A stretch of 64,000 nt of DNA. It comes from Nematostella vectensis. Its lineage: Eukaryota; Cnidaria; Anthozoa; Actiniaria; Edwardsiidae. Each line of letters starts with the position of its first letter. The stretch's first letter is position 1. Where the stretch lies: positions 9,301,387 to 9,365,386 of the forward strand of contig NC_064034.1 of assembly GCF_932526225.1 (NCBI RefSeq), in the 5' to 3' direction. This document shows positions 36,052 through 48,123 of the stretch, piece by piece. The position numbers and the translations under genes are program-made. Below the pieces are notes generated by a model. That model saw nothing but the letters and a program-made list of their open reading frames with translations, made no database searches and was not told where the DNA came from.

Positions 36052-37301
36052 TGATAAGACATGTTAGAGTCTTATTTACTTCAGTGCTAAAGAACTATTA
36101 GAGTAATATATAGCGTACATATATGTACATATCGCGTACCGCGTATATAGCGTACATATTCAATCTGACCATCCCCAAGCTCTTAGTGTATGTAATGCAC
36201 ATGTCCCTCCTTTGTATGACTCGCACTAGGAGCAGGTGCATTCCCAGCATTGGCTGAGGAGGGGTGCTCATTCATGCGTATCATATGGAAAACGCACAGT
36301 ATTTGAAGATTCCTTAAGAAGAAATGACCGAATACAATGACATTTTATTATATTTGGTATATAAGTATGTTCTAGAAAGAAATTATGACCACCAAGTGCT
36401 TGGAAACCCTGAATATATTATTTTATGTCCAACACATTTATAAAAGTTTAGACACTGATTGTATCCCTAATAAAGCTTTATCTAACTATAAACTGATGTT
36501 AATGATGCCTGCCTTTATATGTAATATGATGATGTATACAAAATAGGATCAAAGGGGCCCAAGTGATTTTAGTGTTATTTTGGCAATCTCAAAAACAGGC
36601 GAGACCATGCGAAATATTAAAATAACTATTCAGGTTTATCAACCAACCTTTGATCTTTTAGATAAACACAATATTGTGGTTTGAGTGCCTCACATCAAAA
36701 AGATAATACTTTTCGGTTTTAAAATTGCATTAAATCCCTTTTTAAGAAGAATAAGCTTATTTCTACTTATTAGGCTTGGGCGAAGTGACAGGAAGAGGGA
36801 AGTGATCAGGAAGATTATGTTGTTTATTATACCCACATTTTATTCTATTAAACTTTCCTAGGACAAGGGTGTGGACTGCCCCTTTGAGGGAGTGAAATGA
36901 TAGATCTGAGTAATTTGTTAATTTTTCCTCTTCCGAGAATTAAGTATTCTCAAAAATCTGTACTTTTTTACATCATGGTTTGGATGGAAAACAGTTGAAA
37001 TTTATCAGACAGGATTCATTTTACTGTTTGGCTTCTGAATTTACATTATACAAAAGTAACTATATTTGAAAAAAATCCCACGAGAGAAGTATGTTGAAAA
37101 AAAAGTATTACGTTTGCCTTATTGCTTTTGCGTAGAAAACCTCCACCCACCACAGACTTGTTTCCTATTTCAAGCAGATATCTGGTAAGAATTATGATGA
37201 TAGTTACTCCAAGGATGTCTTGAATCACCCAGGATCTATGTGCACTCAATCCGTACCTTTCCGGACCTTTGCCTGTCTGATTAAGTCTTCCCAGATTGAT
37301 T
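36052..37301. other. Intergenic region between MARVEL-like gene and NICN1 (convergent 3' ends)
   Basis: It contains the MARVEL-like 3' UTR with its poly(A) signal, a short ATATAGCGTACATAT repeat near 36108-36160, a truncated family-G element at 36233-36330 and AT-rich sequence. No gene is supported. Confidence 0.6.
36233..36330. mobile_element. Family-G miniature element, copy 2 (truncated)
   Basis: It starts CAGGTGCATTCCCAGCATTG and continues through CATATGGAAAACGCACAGTA to AAGAAATGACC. The right end is missing. Confidence 0.65.
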
Positions 37302-40300
37302 TCAAGTGTATGACAGAAGATTGATATCATAGCTCCCATCCACCTGGAAATGACAGCAAATTGAGAATGGCTGGAGAGCTACTGGAGAACTACTGTATAG
37401 TTCTTACTAAAATGAAAAATTGTCACACCAATGAGTGACCTCGCCGGCCACTAAATAGAGAGACGTTCCAGGCTCTGGAACCAGGGTAGGCCAAAAACTG
37501 CTATTTCCAGCATTTGGCAGAAGGTACATTTAAGTTTTTATTATTACCATATATACACTCATGTATAATACACACTTTTTTCATGTGAAAATGACCTCTA
37601 AAATCGGGGAGCGTATTATACATGAAACTTCTTGTTTAAGAGGTAAACAATTTGCAAAATAATTTAAACAACAGAAAGCTCTTGAGTATTTCAACCCAAG
37701 AATAAGTTAGTCAAGCTATCTAAACTCTGTGAGGGGTCGTTTTGACATACCCAAAAGACTCTGGCGAGAAAGAAGTCTACTTGTTTTAAATGTCTTCGAG
37801 GTAAACGCAGTACTTTTTTTTTCAATATACTTCTCTTCTAGGATTTTGTCAAATATAGTTTTCTATAATTTTTTTTGAAAATGACCACAAAAATCAGGGT
37901 GCGTATTATACATAAGTGCGTATTATACCTAAGTAAATATGGTAATATTGTAAAATAAAAAGTGTACTGTGTGCACCAGAAGATTTATTATATTTACAAT
38001 ATTTACAATTGGTGAAAGGCAAAATGCTGGCATTTACCAGTTATTGTCTTCATTTATTCTGTGCTGACAACACTTTTTTAAATAAGTGCAATGTAAAATA
38101 ATGCTGAATGGAAGAATGCAGAATTCTGAAAATAAAACTTACATCAAATCTTCCAATAAGTCGATCTGTCTGTGATGCTTTTATCTCCTCCATCATTGCC
38201 CACATTTGTTGCATGCTCTGTGATACTTGCGTTGGGTCTGGGAGGGCCTGTAATAGCATGGTACTATCAGTTCATGTATACACTGCCCTAATCTAGGAGA
38301 ATAATAACTAACATTCCATGGTCAGCACCCCTAGGTAGGGGTATCAACTATGTCTACACAGTAACAAATGATATTCGATTACAACACCAAAAGTGTAAAA
38401 ATTTTTAACTCCAAGAATGCTTATAATTGTTTCCTTTTTTGTTTCAACGGATGTAAGGTTGCATCTATGTTGCCAATGTGAACAGATTGTGTTATTTTCC
38501 CTTCAGCCTAGAATAGCATCTCTAATTTACAATGTTTAACTCACACAGGACATAGATTTCTGTTATTTTGCTGTCAGGGGTTGTTGCTTCCGGTGGGACT
38601 ACTTGCCAGGTGATACCATACACCATCCCCAAACCCCCCTCACCCACAAGGAGCAACCTTGTGTTCAGTTTGTAAGATTCAATTTAGGCAATCTATGGAA
38701 CAGTCTTGAGCAAAAAAAGCATCTGGTTAAAAGAAAGCAATTATGCTGCTACATGAAATAATTTGTCTTGTGAGCTTGATTCAATACCTGGTGAAATTGC
38801 TTGTTGCCTTGCACAGAATCTGTATCCTGTTGTAGACTAAGCCATGATGGAGATGAAGTCTATAATTATCACAAAAAAATGTTGCAGATAATATTCTCCA
38901 AAATAAAATGGCTTCCAAGCAAGGTCAAAGACTTACTAGTGATGAGGGAGGGAAGCACTTCAAATCATCAATGCCAAAGTTAGCCCAGTGAGGGGAAGAC
39001 TGTCGAAGGATTATTCTTATCATGATGACCTTGTCTGTCGGCATACACATGTCCCGTGCCGTAAATTCGAAGTAGCTCTGACTACCAGCCTCATAATGTG
39101 GCTCCGGCATAAGCTTTGTTTTTTTTATGCACTGTTTCCACACCTCATTAGAGTCTGGCCCTATAATGGTAGATAACCATAACAATTAGCAATAGTAATA
39201 ATAATAACAACGACAACAATTCATAAAACTTTAAAATCATGAAAACCCAGCAGTTTACCCTAGTCAGTATGAGTGTTCCTTGCTATACCAGAGTCTCAAA
39301 TACCACTAGCTAAAAAAAACCTAGCTAAAAAAATAGCTAAAATACTACAGTAACAGGGTCGCTATTGATAAAAAAAAGATGATCATATTATTTCAGTTTA
39401 CAGACCCCTATAATTGAGACTATGATAAAAGGGCACAGGAATAAAATAGACCTCTATCTAGTCTGGAATTTAGAGGTAGCTTGACTTTCTCCTTCCTAGC
39501 CCTACTCTTTGGTTCATGGCATGGTATGGTTGGTATTTATGTAAACATAGGCATAATTTCCAGTTAGGGAGTAGTCAGTTATTAGTGGGTGGGGGCTGCA
39601 AATATGAAGGGGGTGGGGCTACATTTTTTTGGGCGCCGATTTAGGGGGTCACATTTTTGGGGCTGTCATAAAAGGGGGGTCACATTTTTGGGGCGCCAAA
39701 TTTAAGTCTGGTTTTAATATAATAAGGAGCAAGAGAGTCATTGTTCAAATGAAATTTTATTCAGTTCACAATGTTTCCTACTATTGTATATCTAGTTCCA
39801 TATTGTTCAGGTACCAACCTTATACAAATAAATTTTGAGAATTCCTCTCATGGGTAACAGACATAAGCTGCCTGTTCTAATCAGTTGAACAAAACAAATA
39901 GTTTAAAATGTTGCAAAACCTAGACTCAAATGTCTTTGTTAATGTCATCGAAAATGTAGTCATTTTCTAGCGACACAGGTATTTTGTTGTTTATCTCTGT
40001 GTTACCCTGAAACTAGCGAATGTAAAGATTCATTATTAACAGGACAAAATTGCCATGCTAGTTGATCTATATTTTAGTAACAGTTATATTCAGTTACACT
40101 CAGTATGTATATCAAGTCTCTGTGGTTGTAGAGAGATATAATTATTGAAAAAGGTCGCTGCATTATTATAAGTGTAACGGCTACTCCCCAGGAGTGTGGG
40201 GAGCTGTGGCCTGGTTGCAATAGTTCTTAGGGATAGCGGAAGGTCAGGCAACCTCAACTCTCCAGTGCCTAATCTTAACTTATAGGAAGATAAGTTTAAC

Positions 40301-40654
40301 TTACCATAAACTTTCATCCTTATCTCCACCGATGAGCAGTAATTGTTTTTAAATGATATTCTATCAATCTAGAAAGGGGTAACATGGTTTTACTGCACTA
40401 GCCGCTAGAAGTGAAATAATACATATAGGGGAATGTGGGGAGAGGGAATTGTCAAAGTACATACATGTCATGCAAAAATGGCACATCCGCCATTATTCCT
40501 GAAGTAGATTACTCACATTTACAGTGTCCGTACCGGGAAACAAAACATCTACCACCGCGCAACCAGATCTAAAGTCCGAGCTTGCCTCCCCCACGCGCAA
40601 AACTACGGGCTTTTTTATAATGGCATCGCACGGGAACTCCTTAAAACTTTCCAT
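37302..40654 (-). CDS. NICN1: Nicolin 1, tubulin polyglutamylase complex subunit
   Basis: Six exons in phase give 203 residues (human 213): 40654-40517, 40368-40305, 39160-38937, 38826-38788, 38247-38143, 37343-37302. Matching landmarks in order are the N-terminal CDAII...VVDVLFPG region, IDRISFKNNYCSSVEIRMKV, the central FTARDMCMPTDKVIMIRIIL with RQSSPHW, then ALPDPTQVSQSMQQMWAMME and RLIGRFD, and the end VDGSYDINLLSYT, which is nearly identical to the human C-terminus (VDGCYDLNLLSYT). In mammals it is a non-catalytic subunit of the neuronal tubulin polyglutamylase (TTLL1) complex. The small 13-residue exon at 38826-38788 is supported by phase only. The gene is head to head with the FAM169-like gene, 547 bp apart. 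Confidence 0.95.
37547..37942. mobile_element. MITE with TA target duplication
   Basis: The left end CCATATATACACTCATGTAT and right end ATACCTAAGTAAATATGG are inverted copies, and GTATTATACATRA plus GAAAATGACC are also mirrored inside. TA flanks both ends (37545-37546 and 37943-37944), which suits a Tc1/mariner-related origin. Total 396 bp, in NICN1 intron 5. Confidence 0.75.
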
Positions 40655-40757
40655 TTCAACTGTCTTTCTGTCATCTAATCATGCTGTAAGATATTCAAAA
40701 TGTGAACATATGGATAAACAAAAAACCTCTACTTTGAGCAACTTGTTGTCAGGACGC

Positions 40758-40969
40758 CATTTTGTATTATTTCCAGGATCCAATGCGACTAACAAAACAC
40801 AGAAGCCCCCACAGGTAGCCCAAGCTCTTTATTTGTCCCTATCGATTTTACGGTAAACATAGGGCGAAAATCAAAATTAGTGAATCGATAGGGACAAATA
40901 AAGAGTTTGGCTACCTGGGGGCTCCTGTGTTTTGTTAGTCGCATTGAATCCTAGAAATAATTCAAAATG
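40758..40969. repeat. Large foldback inverted repeat between NICN1 and the FAM169-like gene
   Basis: Arms of about 90 bp (40758-40848 and 40873-40969) are near-identical in inverted orientation around a loop of about 25 bp. They share TTATTTGTCCCTATCGAT, GCGACTAACAAAACACAG and GCCCCCACAGGTAGCC. A third partial piece (GACAAATAAAGACCTTGGG...) follows at 40969-41003. It lies in the shared promoter region. Confidence 0.9.
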
Positions 40970-41201
40970 ACAAATAAAGACCTTGGGCTACCTGTGGAGC
41001 CCCGCAACCAAATGCGTTTAATAAAAAAAAGCGGATAAACGGGTGTACTTCTTATATGCTTTTAATCATCTAAAACAGTCCTTTATTTCTTCAAATAACG
41101 CAAATTTATTCTAAAGATCTCCTGTAAACTCGATTTTAGCTGGTGTCCAGGGATTTTAGGACTCGCATTTTGGTCAAAAAACGCCTGGTCGATTTCTACT
41201 C

Positions 41202-43068
41202 ATGCACAACCAACAGAAAAATATGGCCGAACGACCTTCACCGATATCCTACGGGAAAAAAGCGAGGAAACTTTCCGGTGATGACGGACCCATTCCTAAA
41301 CGAGTCAAACAAATTAACACACCTGTCTACCCTGTAGATATAATCAAAACAGAAGACGATATAAAAAGTATCGAGCGAGAAATGGAGGCACTCGAGAATA
41401 CTAGTGGGTCGATAAATTGTGGAAATTGTGGGCGGAACTTGACTGTTAAGGTTATTCATGGTAAATCCCCAAATATCATTCACCATTTTATTTTCGGTGA
41501 GGCCTCACCGACGAATCATAGGCACCAGATTCTCAAGTTGATGTGTTGCGAACAAGGTGCTGGGGAGAATCACGTTGCAGCTGTAAGAGTCTGTGGTCGA
41601 TGGTGGACGGTTGAAGAAATGCTTACTTCCAACGACTTGGGACGGTGAGTTTATTTTTCTTTTTTATATGATTATAGCTATTCTAGAATAGCCATTAAAA
41701 TGTTTTTTTTTTGTTTCCATGTAATTTAAACTTATTGATAACTTCATAGACATAAACATATAGTTCTTGCATTGTTGGTAAGTGAGTGATTGTGTGACTG
41801 TGACGAGGTTTAAATAACATTAGCTTTGACACTGTTTTCTCAACTTGTGGTGTGTTTGAAGCTTTGTTTTCTATGGCTCATCATGATCCAAAAAGACTTC
41901 AAATTGGAAATCGAAGATGTAGAACAAAAAGAAGGGGTGCGAGTCTATTTTTAATGGCCAAAATCGATCTCAGGTATTTTTAGGGGGTATACGAGAAAAA
42001 AATAGGCTTTTCTCTTAGAATTACAGTAGTATTTTTAGGGCTTCTGGTGTATTTTAAAGGGTTGCAATTTTTGGTGTGAGGTAAATTTTAGGGATATTTT
42101 TCGAAATGCCTGCCAATCTCATCTCTGTGTCATTTCTATCGCTTTTGCCGTGAAGAACCCCCCCTGGGTTTGACAAGAGAATGGTAGGGGCTCAGGCACA
42201 CACACAGGATTGACTGAGGGGGGGGTGCGCAGTCATAGGTATCATTTGGAAAAAGCATAGTATCTGTGATATCTTAATGAAGTGAACCACTTTTGGGCGG
42301 CCAATGGGGGTGCAGTATGCACGCACTGCAACCCCCCCCCCCTGTGTAGGCGCCTGGGGCGGGGCTAAAGTTGGGGGCAAACATTATGATCATTACCATT
42401 ACCAGCTTAGCAAATACACAAACACTATATTAAAAAAAACAATGACCCATGGAGGTGGTTTGTTGAGTGTGATAAGGAAATTCACCACTTGTACATCAAT
42501 TATTTCAGATATCCAGGAATATGTTTGACTTAAATTTGGTCTCCCATTTTACAGAAATGGCCTAAGAAGTGTGTGTACTTTTGGTGAGCGTCTTGTATTA
42601 TCAATGCTGAACAGAGTTGTGATGAGATATCAGGAACACTCTCCTGGGGATCCCGTGTTCCTATCTCACCCTCCAAATGAAATGGCCAAAATAATGTGGA
42701 TATCAGGGAAAGCTGTTGGCTTTTATACCATCAAGCAAAAATTCAAGCTTATCCATGATTACTGCCCTGATGTTTGGGATATGAATGTACTAGATACAAT
42801 ATTTGTACGGACAAATTACAGACATCAGGGGATTGCAACTCAAATGCTTGAGGACTTTCTGGCAAGCTTCCCAGAGCAAGATGTTGGTTTATCATATCCG
42901 CTGGAAGACTCTCTTAGGGAAGTCTTTTTTAAGCTACTGACAAGGAGGAAAGAAGACAGGGCAAGAGTATGGGAATGCACAATGCCATCTTCATGCCATA
43001 GTAAGGTCAACCTCTGGCTTTCACTGATACACAAGAAGAAATCAAGCCGTGCTCGGCTCTCAGCATAA
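41202..43068 (+). CDS. FAM169-like: FAM169-like GNAT-fold protein
   Basis: Two exons (41202-41644, 42555-43068, phase 2) give 318 residues. A start at 41223 (ATGG context) would give 311. The block WTVEEML...VCTFGERLVLSMLNRVV, KIMWISGKAVGFYTIK and LDTIFVRTNYRHQGIATQML followed by EDFLASFP matches FAM169A (SLAP75) in order. YRHQGIA resembles the acetyl-CoA loop of GNAT acetyltransferases, but activity is not established for the family. N-terminal residues 1-60 are basic with PKRVK, a possible nuclear signal. A CGNCG pair lies near residue 73. Human FAM169A is a lamina-associated protein with a long C-terminal tail; this one ends shortly after the core, with a basic end (HKKKSSRARLSA). Confidence 0.82.
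42193..42356. mobile_element. Family-G miniature element, copy 3
   Basis: Ends CAGGCACACACACAGGATTG and CCTGTGTAGGCGCCTG are inverted; the family core GTGCGCAGTCATAGGTATCA is present, with poly-G/poly-C runs near both ends. It lies in the intron of the FAM169-like gene. Confidence 0.75.
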
Positions 43069-43758
43069 CAGCACAGGAACAAAATGTTAAGACAGAAATA
43101 TTAAATTATGTGGTAACTAATGTTAGTTATGTTATATTATAGAGATACAAATAACATGAAGAAATAGGAATTTTTCCACATCGTGCTGATCCTCCATTAG
43201 ACAATTCCAGATTTTGCTTCATAAAAGATAACATATAGAAGCAAAGAAGGGTAAAATAGCTATGATTAGAGTAGAACATTTGTTATAAGAAATAGAAATA
43301 TTATTCAATAGCTGCATAGTATTTTGTCGAGTGCTGACATGCCGTTGTTCTCTGTGACTGCAGAGGAGGAGGAGATAATAATATATATGAACAAAAATAT
43401 AATAATATATATGAACAAAAATATAATAATATATATATATTAACAAAAATATTTTGCAATATATTTTGCTATAAGTCTGTTATAAGTATGTTGCTTTTAT
43501 TTTTGCAAGTTTTGTATGATGCTACTATAATAATGAGAGTTTATATATTTCCAAGAAAGAGCTTTATTTAACTATTTTTGTGATTATACAAAGTATCTCC
43601 ATATGCACATAATATCATCTCTAGGAAAAACCTAAAGTTTATTCCATTAGATTTATGTACATATTATAAAAACCTAAAATGTCTGGTGTCACAAAACAGA
43701 TAGGGGCAGTATCTTATGCTCCACATAATGCCTTTTACAGTATCTGCTTATAGTAATG

Positions 43759-43895
43759 CAGTGCATACCCAGGATTGGCTGATTGAAGGTGCGCAGTCAT
43801 AGGTATTATATGGAAAAAACAGAGTATTTAGAGATTACTTTTAAGAAATTAACCACTTTGCGTGCACCATGCACACCCCCCTTTGATGCGTTACC
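43759..43895. mobile_element. Family-G miniature element, copy 4
   Basis: It starts CAGTGCATACCCAGGATTGG, contains GTGCGCAGTCATAGGTATTA and ends in a C-run followed by GATGCGTTACC. Confidence 0.65.
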
Positions 43896-44940
43896 TTTTT
43901 GCTTCTGATCATGCTGTTTCACTAAAAGGCATGGACCAACTTAAGACAGAAAACATGGTTCTGCATAACTTAAAATAGCAGCATTGGGGATTCGGGGGGG
44001 GGGGGGGGAATAGGGGATTTTGATGTTTCCATCTTCCCCTTATAGGTGAGAGATTGAAGAAGTGACACAGTAAACTGAATTTTATGATGGAAAGTTGTTG
44101 GTGATAGTTCGCAGAATGTTCAAATTACAGTAACAAAAACAATTCAATATTTTAACCTGCACTAGAAGACTTTGGCCTGTAACAAGGAGGAAAGGTTGAA
44201 ACACCTTAGGCTTCCCATTTAGCAGAGGTCTGCTTCCCCGGGGGGGGGGGGGGACTCTCCAAAAAAGTGGACAGGGGGCTTGACCTACCTATAAAATTAT
44301 TACCAGCTGCTGTCTCTTAGGGGGTGTTTTAGGATTTTTCTGATTCTGAGATCTTTTAGGGGTTTTCACGCCCGGGAGGAGGATTTTTCTGATTCTGCTA
44401 TTTTTTAGGGTGTCTCCACTAAATGGTGGACCAATCAATCAAAACATATTTTACAATAAATCACGTCAGTCAACTATCAGTTGACACTTCTGGCTTTATT
44501 GTTGGTAACATAACAATACAGGATCTGTCAGCCAATTAAAATGGACATTGTTTTTTAATCTCTTAGGCAAAGTTCATTTATTATTCAAATAGGGGGGGGG
44601 GGGGGCGTGAGGATACTGTGGGGGGCCTTGAGAAATTTTTGAGATCTAAAAGGGGGGCGTCCAAAGTGTTTCGATTTTAAAAAGGGGGGTCACTGATTCC
44701 TTTGGGTGTTGTCTCTACTATGTAATTTGACGAAGTGTCTAATCAGACTTCTTATTTGGCATGCACAATCCAGGAGACCATGATATGTATTAAGCCACAT
44801 TTTATCCATGCAATGCAAACCTGTATACACCCTCTAAAAATACATCTTTTTATGGTTTCCGCTATGTAATATTATAAAGTGCTTACGTTCCATATCTAAA
44901 ATATAAACAGAACATTTTAATGCTATAAGCGCTTATTCTC

Positions 44941-45290
44941 CATCATCAAAATCCTTGCTCATATCTGATTCTCGCTGTGGTTTCTCCTCTTTCTTTTCTC
45001 GTGCTGCTCTTATCTTGCAAGGAGAAGATCGAAAAGCCTTTTTGCTTCTTTTACATCATCTATAGCATCAACCATTATATCAGGTTGCAACCTGATATAA
45101 TGCATCTTTGAGAAATTGAGTGCCTTCCCTTTTTCTGAATTAATGTTTTCAGCCACGTTCTTCCCCTTCACTTTCTGTCCAGCTTGCAGCTAATCTCTTG
45201 ATCGCGTTTCTTAAACATTGTCATTGCCGTTCCTTTCTTTGCTCCTTCTTTCTTCAATTTTCGTGAGGGGGGGGGGGGGCACCGCAAATA
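44941..45290 (-). pseudogene. Possible decayed coding sequence
   Basis: On the - strand, protein-like fragments occur in shifting frames: KKEGAKKGTAMTMFKKRDQE, then GKALNFSKMHYIRLQPDIMV, then SSPCKIRAAREKKEEKPQ ending SKDFDDGE before a stop. They look like one charged protein C-terminus broken by frameshifts, or unrelated chance ORFs. No family is recognised and no splice sites were found. Confidence 0.25.
45073..45102. repeat. Perfect 30-bp palindrome
   Basis: CATTATATCAGGTTG is followed at once by its exact reverse complement CAACCTGATATAATG. There is no spacer and no mismatch. Confidence 0.97.
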
Positions 45291-45539
45291 TGGGGGAAGC
45301 GTAAGGGGGGGGCATGGAAAATTTTGTTCCTCCTGAAGGGGGGGAGTCAACTTATTTTATCCCTTACTTTTATCAAAATCCTCCCGCCCCCCCCCCTCGG
45401 GATAATAAATAAACTTTTTCTTAGGGTTAAAAATTCCTTTGACCACACCCAATGTGCTATCCCTTAGGTTTAAAATTGAATTTGTCTGTTTTTCTCTCCC
45501 ACCCGGGTCTGCTTTCCATATTCTAGGCATAATGCAGAT

Positions 45540-45837
45540 ACTGTAATGATTTGAATAAATCCTCTGGTTGCTTAGTTGATTTTTCAAATCTTGGAGGGGG
45601 TGTGGGATGTGCCAACTGGAGAGGGCGCACTTATTGGGGAGGGGCCCTTATTTCACTTCACTGGAAAATACAAGCTTCTGAATTGATTGAGAGCAAAACT
45701 ATATTCAAGTGGTGCTTTTGTTGGAGATCTTTTTAGGGGTAAGGGAGGGGGCGCTTATTACAAAATTCGAGGTCAAAGGGCTGTACTTATCGTGGAGTGG
45801 CCCTTATTTAAAGGGCACTTATTTGAATCATTACAGT
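45540..45837. mobile_element. MITE with ACTGTAATGATT terminal inverted repeats
   Basis: ACTGTAATGATTTGAATAAA at the left is mirrored by TTATTTGAATCATTACAGT near the right end. Inside are repeated GGGCGCTTATT and GGCCCTTATTT motifs. About 298 bp, non-coding. Confidence 0.75.
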
Positions 45838-45907
45838 GGTTGACACCAATGTATTTTACCAAAAAAATATTGAGAAACATTTAAATACTGAAAATATAAA
45901 ACAAGTG

Positions 45908-48123
45908 CTACAAAGCTAAAACTGTGTTGTTCCCAGCAGAGTCACATGACCCGGGAAATAAAGCCCTTTCTATTGGTACTAGAGCTATACTAGTTGCAAG
46001 ACCAACAATATATGATACCACAGGGTTCCCAAGGGCATCACGTATGAACCTTGCTCCTTTAGTAATAGAGCGCCCTAAACTTGTGCAGATGTCTGGTTTG
46101 CGCCATTGTCTTGCACAATAGGGCTGCCGAATGATTCTTGGCAATAATGTTCCAGTTGGAGTTGTCATTGAGCACCTGTTATCAAAAGAACAATGAGCTA
46201 CATTTACGAATGATATCAATCCAGAATTCGGATCCCTTCTTACGAGGCGTGTGTGTACCCAGGATTTGCTGAGGCAGGTGCAGTCATAATATTTGAGGAC
46301 TTCTTAATAAGTTAATAAATTACCCACTTTTGGCCGCCATGGGGGGGGGGGGGGGGGGGGTGGGACCACCCCCCTGTGTATGCACCTGCTTGCCTTCACT
46401 TTATGTTGTTTTTTACCATTCCACATTGGGAACCACCACAGACGCCAAAGTAAATTATACCCTTGTGTTACAGTAAATGTAGGAAAATTGATTATTTTGC
46501 GAAAGAAAGTTGTACGATTCTGTGTTTTAGATCATACAAAACCTTATAATGTCTACAGTCTGGGCATGCCTGTCTGGGCATGCCACTCCCCCACCCTCTC
46601 CTAGGGTTACTCCTCGCCCCTCTATGGTTCTTTTCCCTCCTTTAGGGATCTTTCTTCCCCTCCCCGCTCGGCAAAATAGGTACCACACCTGGGTTTTTTT
46701 CTCCTTCCACCCTTCTCTAAGGGTTCTCCCTTGCCTTAGGGCTCTTTCTTCCATCTTTACACAAACCTGTTCAGAGTAACGTTAGTAGAGCTGTCACATG
46801 GAGAACTTCGCCTTACTATCTTCATCTCTTTTGGGTCTGAGCACAATGCCAACTTCAAATTCATCCTGTTTTTCTTCCAAGATGATCTCACCGTGCCGTT
46901 GTTATTGATATTATCGCCAACGTTGTTGTTATTCTCGACGGATCCTCCAATACTGTATAACTCTCTTGAGGAACTTTGTCTTGTCTCTTTTGCAGTCTTT
47001 ATTTCCTTGATGTTTGTTGACGGGGCATTTCTGATTTGCTTTTCTAATTGGTTTGACGAGTTATCCGTCTCGTCTTGAAAGATGGTAAGGTGCTCCGAGA
47101 AACTCACGTGATTAAACTTCTTGTTACCTAATAAAAGGAGACAAATAATAAATACCAAGTTCATATTAAGTGGTCTAGCGTAAGGCGCGGTTTTTCGTAT
47201 TTTATCCCGTTGTATTGCGGTTTCTGTAGCTTTTGCTGTTTACGGTTATTGAATTATTGACGGTTTTGCGTTTTTTGGCGTTATTTTGTGCGGTTTCTTT
47301 TCTGTGCGGTTTTCGCACACCCCTCACGCCCCCCGCGTGTTTAGAGGGTTATTCCGTACCCGCCTTGCTCATGTGACGAGATGAGTTAGACTCCGGTTGA
47401 CCCCTTCGTTAAATTTATGTGTATTTTGATAGAAAAAGTTTCTAGATTTTAGAAAGCCCTCCTTTTCTCCCAAACCATAACCCCATTCTTGAAAAAAAAA
47501 AATGATCAGTATAAGATCAAACACGATGTTTTGCCGAACATTAAACACACGGATGAAGCTGAAGATAGAGTTGTAGCTAGGCCAAAAGGGAAAGACCCTT
47601 GCCACATTGTGTTGGGGTTAAAAGAAGCATTTCTGAGAAATCCAGTCCTAAACCGGAAGCAAGTCCTATATACTGATAAACTATTGGAACCCGAATAGCT
47701 CATGAATTAGCCTAAACTAAACATCTCGTAACTGTCCGTTATAACTGTCGCAACTGTCCGTTATTTACAACTGCCGCCGACATAGCCCGCATAGGAAAGT
47801 TCATGTAGTGGACTACCATTTTATCCGCGGTTTTTTAACCTGCGATAAAAGATATTTGTTGCCTATATTTTGCTTTACGAACTTGGAATATCAAAAAGGG
47901 ACCGTCCATTTACTGAGAAGTGCTATAAAATCATCTAAATAAAGTCAGTATCCTTACCGGAGATCGATTCACTTGTAAACAGAGTCTTTTCTTCGTTTCT
48001 TCCGTCCAAGGGTTTGTGGCGTGACGCCGTGGCATCTGCCAAGTCTACTTGTTGATCACATAACAATTTCGTGCTATCCTCATATTGAAGCACATCAAAT
48101 CTGTTTTTGCACACCAGCTCCAT
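45908..48123 (-). CDS. Unknown three-exon gene
   Basis: Exons 48123-47958, 47127-46767 and 46175-45908 join in phase (1, 2) to 264 residues. The start is MELVCKNRFDVLQ. Exon 2 is hydrophilic and rich in Asn and Ser (VENNNNVGDNINNNG) with basic patches. Exon 3 has three Cys in a compact segment (CSMTTPTG, QPYCARQWRKPDIC) and then a C-terminal stretch with a moderately hydrophobic part (VVSYIVGLATSIALVPI) that could be a membrane segment or buried helix. I do not recognise the family. Intron 2 contains a family-G element and intron 1 a GCGGTTT-rich stretch. Phase agreement and good donors (CCG/GTAAGG, CAG/GTTTGT) support the model; without similarity it stays tentative. Confidence 0.6.
46245..46388. 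mobile_element. Family-G miniature element, copy 5
   Basis: It starts AGGCGTGTGTGTACCCAGGA and ends CCCCCTGTGTATGCACCTG, with an 18-G run inside. It lies in intron 2 of the unknown gene. Confidence 0.65.

Larger units (their letters stand above)
43069..45907. other. Repeat-rich region between the FAM169-like gene and the unknown gene
   Basis: It contains an AT microsatellite-like stretch with TATAATAATATATATGAACA repeats (43375-43455), a family-G copy (43759-43895), several G-runs of 10-14 (43996, 44239, 44593, 45267), the perfect palindrome at 45073 and a MITE at 45540-45837. No intact gene is supported. Confidence 0.65.

Noticed and set aside
39590-39710. Repeated GGGGTCACATTTTTGGGG motif resembling a coding or regulatory array
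   Set aside because: Only three irregular copies in a NICN1 intron; best explained as a G-rich transposon remnant.
47489-47698. 69-residue + strand reading frame (ends TDKLLEPE)
   Set aside because: It lies in intron 1 of the opposite-strand unknown gene, has no splice partners, and the other strand is equally open. A small gene cannot be excluded.
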